From Phycisphaerae bacterium (GTDB taxonomy: Bacteria > Planctomycetota > Phycisphaerae > UBA1845), in contig JABWBH010000029.1 in the NCBI GenBank assembly GCA_013360585.1, positions 1 through 53,781 of the forward strand: a stretch of DNA of 53,781 bases, in the 5' to 3' direction. Below, piece after piece: positions 8,542 to 16,901 of this stretch. Every line of letters begins with the position of its first letter. Position 1 is the first letter of the stretch. A program made the translations under genes and the position numbers. The notes beneath the pieces were generated by a model. The model did not search any database and had not been told where the DNA came from. It saw only the letters and a list, made by a program, of their open reading frames with translations.

Positions 8542-10407
8542 ATGCGAACGCTGCTGACGCTGGCCTGCGCGGTTTTCCTGGTCGTAGCTGCGCCGAGCGC
8601 CTTGGCGCGACCGACGCTTCCCTCAGACCTGGAGCGGGCCCGGGAACTGATGGCGAAGGAGCTTTACGCCGAGGCGATTGCGCCGCTCGAAAAGGAGATC
8701 GAGAACAACCCCGGAAACGAACCCGCGTACCTTCTGCTCATTGAAGCCTGCGAGCGCGCCGGGAAAACGGAGCAGGCGGTCGAGATGTGCCGCCGGCTTC
8801 TGAAGGTCTCGCGCAATGAGGAGACGCTGCGCCAGGCGAGGATCACGCTGCTGAGGCTGACGCGCCGGGACGTCGAGGAGCGAACGCACGCCGTCCTCGG
8901 GAAGACGGACCTGAACGACCACCTTCGGATCAAGTTTCCGACGATCACGGATGAGCAGTGGCGGCGGCTCGAAGTGGTGGAGGACTCGCAATACGTCCCG
9001 AACGCCGAGCTGGGCATGAACGTCCCGCCGTTTGAGTGGACGACGCGGCATTTCCGGGTGTTCGCGTGCAACGAGGAGCTGGCGAAGCTCGTCGCCGAGA
9101 ACTCGGAGATTTATCTCGACTTCATGTCGAAGCGCCTCTTCGGCGGGCGGGAGTGGTCGTTCCGGCTTCCGATCCTCGTCTACAAGGACGAGGCGGACTA
9201 CATCGGCGTCGGCGGCGCGCCTCAGGGATCGCACGGCGTCACCTCCGCGCAGTTCTTCGGACGCTCGAACATCATCATGCTGTTTCAGCTCGTCGAGGTG
9301 CAGAACCCGGACCGCAGCCGCCGGACGGTCATGTACAAGTACGCGATCGACAGCATCCTTTATCATGAGCTGACGCACGCGATGCTCAACGAGTTCTTCG
9401 GGCTGGAGACGCCGCAGTGGCTGCATGAGGCCGTGGCGGGCCGGATGGAGCAGACGCGCGATCATTATCTCGAAGCGGCGCGCCTCGCCCGTGCGGTCGT
9501 CGCCGGTGAGTACTTCCGCCTGCGCGACCTCTTCGATCAGGAAGGGTATCCGGCGCGGGTGAGCCTGTTCTACGAGACGGCGGCGATCGTCGTCCTCTAC
9601 CTCTTCGAGGCCGGGGACGAGGCGATGTACACGTTCCTGAGCGAACTGGGCAAGTATCCGCGTAAAACGCGCCATGATCATGCGTGCGCCGCGGTATTCG
9701 GCATCCCGGTGGAAGGCGCCGTCGAGGAGTTCGAGAAACGCTGGGTGCAGTGGATGACGCGGCGCTACGTCAAGGATCTTGAGCCGGACCCCAGCGAACC
9801 CGCTCCGAAGACCCTGGCGGTGAGCACGGACGCGGTGTTGCAGCCGCGCGTGGACGAGATGGGCACGTTCCGATCGCTGTCCAACTGGCGCGACGTCGAC
9901 CTGAACACCCTCAAGGGATTCGCGGGCGTCGGCGGTTCGGTGCAGGACTGGCAGGCGTCCGGCGGGCGTCTGCGATGCGACGTGCCGAAGGGGCAGACGA
10001 GCTTCCTGGGCATCCGCATGAAGGAGGTCGCTCCCGTCGTCGTCGAATGCGAAGTGAAGTGGATCGGCGACCCGGCGGACGGTTCAGGCTGGATCGGCTT
10101 CAACCAGTTCGACGCGGACAAGCTCGACACCCAGGTCAACGTGATGGCCCGCTTCACGGACGGCAGCCCTCACGTGTTGCACTGCCTTCTCGCCGACGAG
10201 TTGGCGCTGTACATGGACGGGCAGCTCGTCGCACGGACCAACGCCTTCATCCCGTCGCAGGACAGCCGGGACATCGACTACCCGCTGGCGCTGGTAACGG
10301 CGTCCTCGCTTGAAGTGACGAAGCTCCGCGTCGCTCCGATCGAGCGCTTCGCCGGAACGCCGCCCCCGCCGCCGGAAGGGCAGGATCCGAATCAACCGCA
10401 ACCCTGA
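8542..10407 (+). CDS. Exported TPR-gluzincin-LamG-like protein
   Basis: A 621-residue protein with a signal peptide (MRTLLTLACAVFLVV, cleavage near ALARP). Residues about 28-110 are TPR-like. The middle is a metallopeptidase domain of the MA clan: HELTH with His275, Glu276 and His279, and a third ligand Glu296 in WLHEAVAG, the gluzincin pattern. The final 180 residues resemble a beta-sandwich of the LamG/DUF1080 type (GWIGFNQFDADKLD, ALYMDGQLVAR), probably binding carbohydrate or surface material. AGGAG abuts one ATG at 8536 and is 6 bases before the ATG at 8542; the spacing decides for the latter. It lies 32 bases after the helical-repeat gene and is probably cotranscribed with it. Substrate unknown. 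Confidence 0.82.
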   Translation: MRTLLTLACAVFLVVAAPSALARPTLPSDLERARELMAKELYAEAIAPLEKEIENNPGNEPAYLLLIEACERAGKTEQAVEMCRRLLKVSRNEETLRQARITLLRLTRRDVEERTHAVLGKTDLNDHLRIKFPTITDEQWRRLEVVEDSQYVPNAELGMNVPPFEWTTRHFRVFACNEELAKLVAENSEIYLDFMSKRLFGGREWSFRLPILVYKDEADYIGVGGAPQGSHGVTSAQFFGRSNIIMLFQLVEVQNPDRSRRTVMYKYAIDSILYHELTHAMLNEFFGLETPQWLHEAVAGRMEQTRDHYLEAARLARAVVAGEYFRLRDLFDQEGYPARVSLFYETAAIVVLYLFEAGDEAMYTFLSELGKYPRKTRHDHACAAVFGIPVEGAVEEFEKRWVQWMTRRYVKDLEPDPSEPAPKTLAVSTDAVLQPRVDEMGTFRSLSNWRDVDLNTLKGFAGVGGSVQDWQASGGRLRCDVPKGQTSFLGIRMKEVAPVVVECEVKWIGDPADGSGWIGFNQFDADKLDTQVNVMARFTDGSPHVLHCLLADELALYMDGQLVARTNAFIPSQDSRDIDYPLALVTASSLEVTKLRVAPIERFAGTPPPPPEGQDPNQPQP

Positions 10408-11019
10408 CGGCGGCGACCTCTGATGCGGTCGTGAAGTGAAGTCGTCGTTGGAACGTCTTCGGGGACGGACCTCGCTCGGATCGAGCATCGCTCGCGCGGA
10501 TCGAGCGCCGTTTGCGCGATCAGATGCGAGGCCGCTTCCGTGTGGCGCCGGACGTCGTTTCAAAGCCGAACCGCACCCGCAACGAAGCGTGCTTTTCAGG
10601 GCGTTCACGCGGGCTCTGAAACCGCGTGCTACCCCGACGTTTGCCGTTTTTGAAGGAAGGGCATCCCTCGAATGATCGCAGCCTTCAGAACCGCGGCTGG
10701 GGTTTCAAACACCCGGCATTGCGCGCGCGTGTTACGAAACCTCCATCCCTGGGTTTTTCACCGCAATTCACGGAATCCGTCCGCTGAAAAGCGGAAGAAG
10801 TCTGGTTAACAGCCCGTTGAAGAACCCGGGATCGGTCTTTGTGATGCCGGGTTTCCCGATGAACTTCGCCTCCCGGAGGGAGGCGCACCCTTTTTCAACG
10901 GGCTGGCAGGCGCGGGCCCGTCGTGCAGCGGCCCGGGCCTCGTTCCCGTGTTGAAGGGGAGAAGTCCGCCGCGCGGGGGACGCGGCTGCAAAGCCTCGCC
11001 GGCCAGGCCGGTCCGTGGT
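10408..11019. other. 612 bp gene-free stretch rich in hairpins
   Basis: No convincing coding frame. It holds several inverted repeats: CACGCGG/CCGCGTG at 10606-10628, CCGCT-GAAA-AGCGG with a GNRA-type loop at 10781-10794, and the 96 bp element at 10810-10905. It lies between a plus-strand gene end and a minus-strand gene end, so it is a place where inserted elements would be tolerated. Confidence 0.6.
10810..10905. mobile_element. MITE-like element with 12 bp inverted ends
   Basis: The ends are a perfect 12 bp inverted repeat (CAGCCCGTTGAA at the left, its complement at the right); counting the next bases it is 15 bp with one mismatch. Inside are two further hairpins: AACCCGG/CCGGGTT at 10823-10853 with a 17-base loop, and an 8 bp stem CGCCTCCC/GGGAGGCG with loop GGA at 10867-10885. 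Folded, this gives a three-way junction. Small size, no coding capacity and inverted ends suggest a miniature transposable element mobilised from elsewhere, or a structured RNA. I see no clear target-site duplication and no second copy here. Confidence 0.45.
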
Positions 11020-12327
11020 TCAAAGCAGGTTGGCCGCGAGTTCCGCGAGGGTGCTGCGCTCACCCTTGATGAGATTGACGTGGGCGGCGACGGGCTGGGC
11101 GCGGAAGCGGTTGACGAGGTAGGTGAACCCGTTGCTGTTGGCGTCCACGTAGGGATTGTCGATCTGGAAGGGGTCGCCGGTGAGGACGACTTTTGCGTCT
11201 TGTCCGAGGCGCGTAATGACCGTCTTGACTTCCAGCGGGGTGAGGTTCTGCGCCTCGTCGATGATGACGAAGCGTTTCGCGATGTTGCGGCCTCGAATGT
11301 ACGTCAGCGGCTGAATCTCGATCAGCCCGGTGCGCAGCAACTCCGCGGCGTCCGAGCAGCCGTGGATCGGTCCGCCCGCGTCGAGGAGGAACTCGACGGT
11401 GTCCAGTACGGGCTTCATCCACGGATCGAGCTTCTGCCCGATGTCGCCGGGGAGGAACCCCAGGTCGCGTCCGACGGGCACGACGGGGCGGGCGACGAGG
11501 ATGCCGCGGTACGCCTGCCGCCGCAGACTCTGCACCATCGCCGCCGCCAGCGCGAGCACGGTTTTGCCCGTCCCGGCCTTGCCCATCAGCGTCACCAGTT
11601 GCACGCTGTCGTCGAGGAGGGCGTCCACCGCGAAGAACTGGTCCTTGTTGCGCGGTTTGATACCGCACAATCCGGCCTGCGGCGCCTGATGCAGGGCGAC
11701 CAGTTTCTTCCCCTGCGCGTCCACCCGGGCCAAGGCGCTCTTCCGCTCGTCGCCTTCCCCGCGCAACAGGACGTACTCGTTCGGGTGAACCGACAGATTC
11801 CTGGGAACGTCGATCGACCCGGCGCTCCTGAACGTCTCGATCATTGAGGGGGCGATCGCGTGCTCGTGCTGCCCGGTGTACACGTCGGCGAGCAGCACCC
11901 GGTCGGATTCATAATCCTCGGCCTTCAACCCCGCGGCGTCCGCACGAATGCGCAGGTTGATGTCCTTTGTCACAATGACCGCCGGGGTCTGCGGGTCGGC
12001 TTCGTGGATCGTCCGCGCGACGCGCAGGATTTCGAGGTCCGCGGGCAGCCGCGATCCTTCGAACAACCGCTCGGTCTCGCAGTAAACCTTTACCACGCCG
12101 CCGCCGGGCGCCGGAACGCCTTCCGACAAGGATCGCCCGTTGCGCAGCGAATCCAGCAGGCGGACGACATGGCGGGCATTGTACCCGCGGGCCGTCATCT
12201 CCTTCTTGAAGGCGTCGATCTCGGAGAGCACGGCGATCGGGATGACGACCGTGTTATCCGCGAAGTGAAAGATCGACTGCGGATCGTGAATCAGGATGTT
12301 GGCGTCGAGGATGTAGTTCTTCCGCAT
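11020..12327 (-). CDS. PIN-PhoH family ATPase
   Basis: A 435-residue protein joining a PIN ribonuclease domain (residues 1-145; acidic residues Asp8, Glu36 and Asp122 in TKDINLR) to a PhoH P-loop ATPase (about 230-435). Walker A is GKAGTGKT at 249-256 and Walker B is FVIIDEAQ at 353-360, with RPVVPVGRDLGFLPGD between them, typical of PhoH2/YlaK. Members are thought to be RNA helicase-nucleases involved in RNA turnover or toxin-antitoxin-like control; the in vivo role is unsettled. The start at MRKNYILDAN fits the PIN domain start and sits 7 bases after a strong -10 box with no Shine-Dalgarno sequence, so the mRNA is probably leaderless. No antitoxin gene is adjacent. Confidence 0.9.
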   Translation of the reverse strand: MRKNYILDANILIHDPQSIFHFADNTVVIPIAVLSEIDAFKKEMTARGYNARHVVRLLDSLRNGRSLSEGVPAPGGGVVKVYCETERLFEGSRLPADLEILRVARTIHEADPQTPAVIVTKDINLRIRADAAGLKAEDYESDRVLLADVYTGQHEHAIAPSMIETFRSAGSIDVPRNLSVHPNEYVLLRGEGDERKSALARVDAQGKKLVALHQAPQAGLCGIKPRNKDQFFAVDALLDDSVQLVTLMGKAGTGKTVLALAAAMVQSLRRQAYRGILVARPVVPVGRDLGFLPGDIGQKLDPWMKPVLDTVEFLLDAGGPIHGCSDAAELLRTGLIEIQPLTYIRGRNIAKRFVIIDEAQNLTPLEVKTVITRLGQDAKVVLTGDPFQIDNPYVDANSNGFTYLVNRFRAQPVAAHVNLIKGERSTLAELAANLL

Positions 12328-12334
12328 GTCCGCG

Positions 12335-12363
12335 AGTATACGGATCGGCGGGGCGCGGACCAA
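12335..12363 (-). promoter_or_regulatory. Promoter of the PIN-PhoH gene, leaderless layout
   Basis: On the minus strand TTGGTC and TATACT are separated by 17 bp. The -10 box ends 7 bases before the ATG, so transcription should begin at or next to the start codon. Confidence 0.6.
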
Positions 12364-12388
12364 GACGAGGCATCCGCCGCGCCGAAGA

Positions 12389-14557
12389 TCATCCTCCGGC
12401 GCGATCCGCCTCGGCCTCCAGCAGTGCGTCCACGAGGAACTTCGTCGCCCAGTTCAACACTTCGAACGATCCGTATCCGCCGTGGATCGGCCAGGAACCG
12501 TAAAGCCCGCCGCGGATCGTCGGGTCGGCCGAGGCGATGTCGTGGCGGCGGAGCACGTATTCCGTCAACCGTTGCGCGGCGTTGCGGAACCGATCGTCAG
12601 TCTCTCGGCGATAAAGCTTCCAGAGCACGATCGCAAGCTGCATCGAGCCGGTCAGGCAGCACCAGCGGACTGCGGGACGCCAATGTTCGTCCAGCCTCCC
12701 CGGCAGGAATCCGTCCGGACGGATGCAGTCCGTCATCGCCCGCGCTGCGCGCGTGGCTGCGGCGATCGCTGCCCCGTCGTTCAGGAGGAGTCCGAACTCC
12801 AGCGCGCCGCGCGTTGCATACACCAGGGTGTGCGTCAGCGGTCTTCGCGCATCGGTCAGGCAGCACTGGTCGAACCAGCCGTTGTGCTTCTGCCGCGTCA
12901 GGGCGAAGCGTGCGTAACGCCGCGCCGCCTCGACGTGGCGATCGTCGCCGCAGAGCTGCCCGGTCTGCGCCAGGGGCCAGGCGACGCGCAGGTTGTACGT
13001 CGGCGCGGGGACGGCCGCGTGGGCGGAATGTCCGCGCACCCAGTTTCCGTCCGGCTCCTGAATCGACCCAAGCCAGTTTGCCGCGCGGATCGCCGCGTCC
13101 AGAAACACGCGATCCCCGGTCTCCTCAAAGAGACGGTTCCACCCGAGCATGACCTGTCCGGTGTTGAAGACGGCCGGACGCGGATGCCAGCGCCCCGTGC
13201 CCCCTCGCACGGCGCCCGACGGCATCTGAATCTCGATCTCCCAGCGCCCCATCCGGACGGCCCGCGCCGCGTACTCCGGGCGTCCGAGCCGCTTCGCCGC
13301 GTCGAACATCGTCGGAATGATGTACCCGGTCGTCTCGGGGTAGCTCAGGTCGAAACATCGTCGGCCGATCTTCGCCGACCGCGCCACGCCGTCATCGCTG
13401 CCGGCGTCCTGCGCGCGGCACAGCCAGTTCAGCGCTTCTTCAAGGTGCTTTCGTGGATCCACGTCGTCATGCGGCCGGGTGAAGACGCTAGCGAGCCGCG
13501 CAGGATGGGCGAAATCAAGAAACCGCCGGACGCGAGGCGCGATCACCGTCCGGCCCGGAATCGGCGCGCGGCGGAGGCGCCTGAGCGTTTTCGAGGCCCA
13601 CCGCTTTCCGCCGGACCTGACGAACCCGGCCATCACCTTCGGTGTCATCCGCCCGCGCGACGCTCGTTCGTATCCGAACGCGTGCAGGAAGCGCCCGGCG
13701 GCGGTCTCGATCATGCGCAACGGTTCCGGCGCCAGCTCCCCGCGCCACTTCTCGAGCTGGTCCTTCGCCGGGGGACGAGAGAGGTGCCGGTGAATCGGTT
13801 TTTCCTGCGGCGCGAGCAACGCTTCGGCCTGCCGGTGATACTCCAGCATCGCGGGATCAAAGGATTCTCCGAGGAAGTCGCAGATCCGCGTCAGCACCCG
13901 CGGCGGATCGGACACGAGGTCTTCGTACCGGATCCGCATCGAGCGCCGCGAGGTCATCCGCGAAAGCCCGCGTTCGATCGCCGCCACCGTCGCCCGCCAG
14001 GTGATCGCCGCCGACAGCAGATCCCGCTGGAATTCCGTCCGCACCAGCGAAAGCGCCACGTCCCGGGGGTCGCGCACCAGGTGAATGAAAAGCGCGTCAG
14101 GGAAAAGGCGCGCCAGCGTCGTTGTGTGCGGGCCGTGCGTCGTCGTCTTGTCCCCCCACCGCGCCTTGCCCTGCTGAGCGGCGTAGGCCTCGAAGCACGC
14201 CCGGCACAGATCCGCCGCTGTCGGGGCGGGAAGCGCGTCCAGCCGTCGGGCGAGATCGTCGCGCGGTACGCCGAACTCGATGACGCGCTCATGCTCCAGC
14301 AACCTTTCGATCGCGCTGCGCCGCCGTGAAACATCCGTCAGCGGCGCGTCGCCGAACTCCTCGTGCAGTTCGATGATGAAGTGCGACGCGCGGGGGACGG
14401 CGATGGCCCGGTGGCAGGTAAGCATCGAGCGCAGCAGCGTCGTCCCCGAGCGACCGCAGGCGAGAATGAAAAACGGCGGCCCGCCGACCGCTTGGGCGAC
14501 GCCGGACGGCTGGGTCATCGGCGCACGATCGGTACGAGCAGGTGTCGCGTTGTGCAT
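12389..14557 (-). CDS. Sulfotransferase fused to alpha/alpha toroid domain
   Basis: A 722-residue two-domain protein. Residues about 27-300 are a PAPS-dependent sulfotransferase: the 5'-phosphosulfate loop is CGRSGTTL at 34-41, and the 3'-phosphate segment is the later VRDPRDVALSL. Residues about 368-722 form an (alpha/alpha) repeat domain of the kind found in polysaccharide lyases, glycoside hydrolases and glucuronyl C5-epimerases (TTGYIIPTMFDAAKRLG, NTGQVMLGWNRLFEETGD, ILRPDGFLPG-like turn, GSWPIHGGYGSFEVLNWA near the end). This combination suggests modification and sulfation of a glycan in one chain, but the second domain's activity cannot be read from motifs. No signal peptide is seen, so it should act in the cytoplasm. 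APS kinase at 50067 could supply PAPS. Confidence 0.82.
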   Translation of the reverse strand: MHNATPARTDRAPMTQPSGVAQAVGGPPFFILACGRSGTTLLRSMLTCHRAIAVPRASHFIIELHEEFGDAPLTDVSRRRSAIERLLEHERVIEFGVPRDDLARRLDALPAPTAADLCRACFEAYAAQQGKARWGDKTTTHGPHTTTLARLFPDALFIHLVRDPRDVALSLVRTEFQRDLLSAAITWRATVAAIERGLSRMTSRRSMRIRYEDLVSDPPRVLTRICDFLGESFDPAMLEYHRQAEALLAPQEKPIHRHLSRPPAKDQLEKWRGELAPEPLRMIETAAGRFLHAFGYERASRGRMTPKVMAGFVRSGGKRWASKTLRRLRRAPIPGRTVIAPRVRRFLDFAHPARLASVFTRPHDDVDPRKHLEEALNWLCRAQDAGSDDGVARSAKIGRRCFDLSYPETTGYIIPTMFDAAKRLGRPEYAARAVRMGRWEIEIQMPSGAVRGGTGRWHPRPAVFNTGQVMLGWNRLFEETGDRVFLDAAIRAANWLGSIQEPDGNWVRGHSAHAAVPAPTYNLRVAWPLAQTGQLCGDDRHVEAARRYARFALTRQKHNGWFDQCCLTDARRPLTHTLVYATRGALEFGLLLNDGAAIAAATRAARAMTDCIRPDGFLPGRLDEHWRPAVRWCCLTGSMQLAIVLWKLYRRETDDRFRNAAQRLTEYVLRRHDIASADPTIRGGLYGSWPIHGGYGSFEVLNWATKFLVDALLEAEADRAGG

Positions 14558-14571
14558 CGTTTCTGTCGGGA

Positions 14572-14600
14572 ATCCTGCGGCAGGTCTGTTCCGTCGTCAA
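14572..14600 (-). promoter_or_regulatory. Candidate promoter of the sulfotransferase fusion
   Basis: On the minus strand TTGACG and CAGGAT are separated by 17 bp, with the -10 box 14 bases before the chosen ATG. The -35 box is near-consensus; the -10 box is weak. There is no Shine-Dalgarno sequence, which fits a very short leader. Confidence 0.4.
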
Positions 14601-14681
14601 CGAGGCGGCGGGGGGGGGGAGTCTGTAACTGCGGCGGAACGGAAAAGCATCGTCGTCGCGGTGCGAAGTTTTGCGTGCGGC

Positions 14682-15698
14682 TCACTCGGCGGGGGTGCGG
14701 ACGTGCATCATGTAATCCAGCTCGATCGAGCGTCCGGTGAGGTTTCGCAGCATGTTCACCGCCTGCGCCCGGTGATGGACGCCGTGCCCGCAGAGCTGGA
14801 GCATCGCTCCGCCGAGGTCGATCGACCGGACGACTCCCGGGCGCGGGCGTCCCTCGACGGGCGTGGCGAGGTCCGCCGCCCGCCGCGACTGAAGAAAGGC
14901 GTCGCGGGCGCTGATCGTTTCCCGGAAGGCGAGGCGAAGCGTGCCGATCGGCTGATCCGTGGGCAGCGCCGGAAACCCCTCGACCGGTCCGTGCATCCAG
15001 TTGGTCAGCCACCAGTGCTCAGCGGAGCGGATATGCTGGAGCGTCTTCCGGAGGGTTCCGACGCCCATCTCGAAGGTTCGATCGAGGTCTGCGTTCGTCA
15101 GCGCCTGCGCGGCGTCGAGCAAGACCTGGTTGGCCCAGTCTCCGTAGTGGAACCAGGTTTGCAGCGTGGCCGGATCGCAGGACGCCGGGGTTGTCCGACC
15201 GAGGTCGATCCGCATGAAGATGTAATCCAGCCCCGGTTTGATCGGTTCGGCGCCGCAGCGTCTGAGGAGATTCGAGAGCTGCGCCCGGTGATGCTGCGAG
15301 TGAACGCACACCTGAAGCAACATGTCGCCGAGCGTGGTTTCGAAGCGCGATCCTTTTGAATCCCGGTAAGCGACGCAGCGGCCAAGATCCTCGTCGATGC
15401 GGGCGGAGAGAAACGCCTGCTGCCCCCGTCGAACCTCGGTGAAGCGGGTTCTGATTTCGGAAATCGAAGCGCGCTCGGACTCGTCCGGCCACGCCGGCTC
15501 GCTTGCCGCGTGCCAGCGTTTCAGCCAGACCGACTCTCCCGCAAGGACGTGAAGCAGCGTCCGTCGAAGCGTGCCCATCCCGATCGGGAAATCGGCGTCG
15601 AGTTTGTCGTCGGAGAGGTTTGCCGCGGCGTCGAGCAGGCGCGAATTGACCCAGGCTCCGTATTCGAGAAACTCCTTGATTGTCGCGAGGCGGATCAT
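14682..15698 (-). CDS. Tandem DinB-fold protein
   Basis: A 338-residue protein made of two DinB/YfiT four-helix-bundle domains in a row (about 1-160 and 165-338). Each half has the metal-binding histidine pattern: an early LHVLAGE or QHIRSAEHWW and a late HSQHHRAQ or HGVHHRAQ. Each also starts with a similar helix (EYGAWVNSRLLDAAANLSD; HYGDWANQVLLDAAQALT) and a matching MGTLRRTL/VGTLRKTL. DinB proteins are damage-inducible or thiol-S-transferase-like; no specific reaction can be assigned. AAGGAG lies 7 bases before the ATG, which rules out the longer upstream frame. It is divergent from rpe. Confidence 0.85.
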   Translation of the reverse strand: MIRLATIKEFLEYGAWVNSRLLDAAANLSDDKLDADFPIGMGTLRRTLLHVLAGESVWLKRWHAASEPAWPDESERASISEIRTRFTEVRRGQQAFLSARIDEDLGRCVAYRDSKGSRFETTLGDMLLQVCVHSQHHRAQLSNLLRRCGAEPIKPGLDYIFMRIDLGRTTPASCDPATLQTWFHYGDWANQVLLDAAQALTNADLDRTFEMGVGTLRKTLQHIRSAEHWWLTNWMHGPVEGFPALPTDQPIGTLRLAFRETISARDAFLQSRRAADLATPVEGRPRPGVVRSIDLGGAMLQLCGHGVHHRAQAVNMLRNLTGRSIELDYMMHVRTPAE

Positions 15699-15835
15699 GC
15701 CTGACTCCTTGCGATCCACTTCACTCTCGCCGGGAAGCCGCGTCAAGAACGTCGTCAGCGCCTCGGCTTGCATTTTCGGGGAAACCGAGGGAAGAATCCG
15801 GTGTGACGAATCCGCGGGAGATTCAGACGCTTTCG

Positions 15836-16648
15836 ATGAAGGATTCCGGCGGCGGGGCGGCGGGGCGAGCTGCGCTTCCGCGTTCCCCGGGCATCCGGGT
15901 GGCGCCGTCGCTGCTGGCGGCGGATTTCTCAAAGCTGGCGGAAGAGATTGCGGTTGTAGAGCGGGCGGGAGCGGAGATTCTGCATCTCGACGTGATGGAC
16001 GGCCACTTTGTTCCGAACCTGAGTTTCGGGATTCCGGTGATCGCGTCGCTGCGGGCGCATTCGCGGATGTGCTTCGACGTTCACCTGATGATCGAGAACC
16101 CGCAGCGGTACGTCGAGGCGTTCGTCCGCGCCGGATGCGACCACGTGACGTTTCACCTCGAGGCGACGATTCCTCCGTCGGACGCCCCCGGCGGGTCCGG
16201 GCTTCCGGGGCGGATCCTTCCGGTCGTGTCCTTTCCCGAGGCGGCGCGGCGAGCGTCGGTCCTGATCGACCGGTTGCACGCACTGGGCGTCACGGCGGGC
16301 GTCTGCCTGAACCCCGCGACGCCGGCGGAAGCCGTCCTGCCGGTGCTTCCCGAAGCGGATATGATCCTGGTGATGAGTGTCTGGCCGGGCTTCGGGGGGC
16401 AGGCGTTCATGCCGGAGGTTCTGGCCACGGTTTCAGCGCTGAAATCCCGGCTTCGTCCGGATCAGCGGCTTGAGATCGACGGGGGGATTGCGTCGGCGAC
16501 CGTCGGTTTGGCCGTGCGTGCCGGTGCGGATACGCTGGTGGCGGGGTCGGCGGTGTTCAACGGGCGGGACGCTGGGGTTTCTTATGCCGACTTGCTAAGG
16601 CGGGCAGAAACGTCATTGTCGGGCGGACAGGCCGTCGAAAGAACGTAA
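15836..16648 (+). CDS. rpe: Ribulose-phosphate 3-epimerase
   Basis: This enzyme interconverts ribulose 5-phosphate and xylulose 5-phosphate in the pentose phosphate pathway. At 270 residues it is longer than the usual 220. It has VAPSLLAADFSKLAEE, HLDVMDGHFVPN with the catalytic/metal Asp and His, FDVHLMIENP, SVWPGFGGQ and EIDGGI. Two departures account for the length: about 20 extra residues at the N-terminus, and an insertion of about 25 Gly/Pro-rich residues after FHLEATIPP, where other members continue directly to the next helix. The ATG start is not backed by a clear ribosome-binding site; a GTG 33 bases upstream is possible. The small membrane protein gene follows with no gap. Confidence 0.92.
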   Translation: MKDSGGGAAGRAALPRSPGIRVAPSLLAADFSKLAEEIAVVERAGAEILHLDVMDGHFVPNLSFGIPVIASLRAHSRMCFDVHLMIENPQRYVEAFVRAGCDHVTFHLEATIPPSDAPGGSGLPGRILPVVSFPEAARRASVLIDRLHALGVTAGVCLNPATPAEAVLPVLPEADMILVMSVWPGFGGQAFMPEVLATVSALKSRLRPDQRLEIDGGIASATVGLAVRAGADTLVAGSAVFNGRDAGVSYADLLRRAETSLSGGQAVERT

Positions 16649-16858
16649 ATGAGCGCTGAAGAGGCCCAGCCTGGTACGACACCGAACCCGGAGCAGGACG
16701 GATTCCGGCTTGGCCCGATCGCCCCGAGACCGAGCCTTGTGTCCGACCGTGCGGCGGGGGTCATCATGTGGATCAGCGCTCTGATCCTGCTGACGCCGTT
16801 GCTGGTGTTTGTTTACGTCTATGTCATCCGGAACCGGTTGCTGGGCGATGCGCCTTAA
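16649..16858 (+). CDS. Small single-pass membrane protein
   Basis: A 69-residue protein whose ATG follows the rpe stop codon directly. The N-terminal 35 residues are polar and Pro-rich; then comes one hydrophobic helix (GVIMWISALILLTPLLVFVY), then a short basic tail VIRNRLLGDAP. It has no recognisable family. The tight packing between rpe and accD supports it as a real gene of one transcript. Confidence 0.6.
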   Translation: MSAEEAQPGTTPNPEQDGFRLGPIAPRPSLVSDRAAGVIMWISALILLTPLLVFVYVYVIRNRLLGDAP

Positions 16859-16901
16859 GACGGCGGCGCCTCGACGACACGCGCGAAGACAGGTGGAACA
16901 C

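Noticed and set aside
11020-12327. The PIN-PhoH gene as half of a toxin-antitoxin pair
   Set aside because: No small antitoxin-like gene lies upstream; the 25 bases to the sulfotransferase stop leave no room.
15699-16283. A 195-codon extension of the DinB gene
   Set aside because: It runs antisense through rpe, and AAGGAG marks the internal ATG at 15698 as the start.
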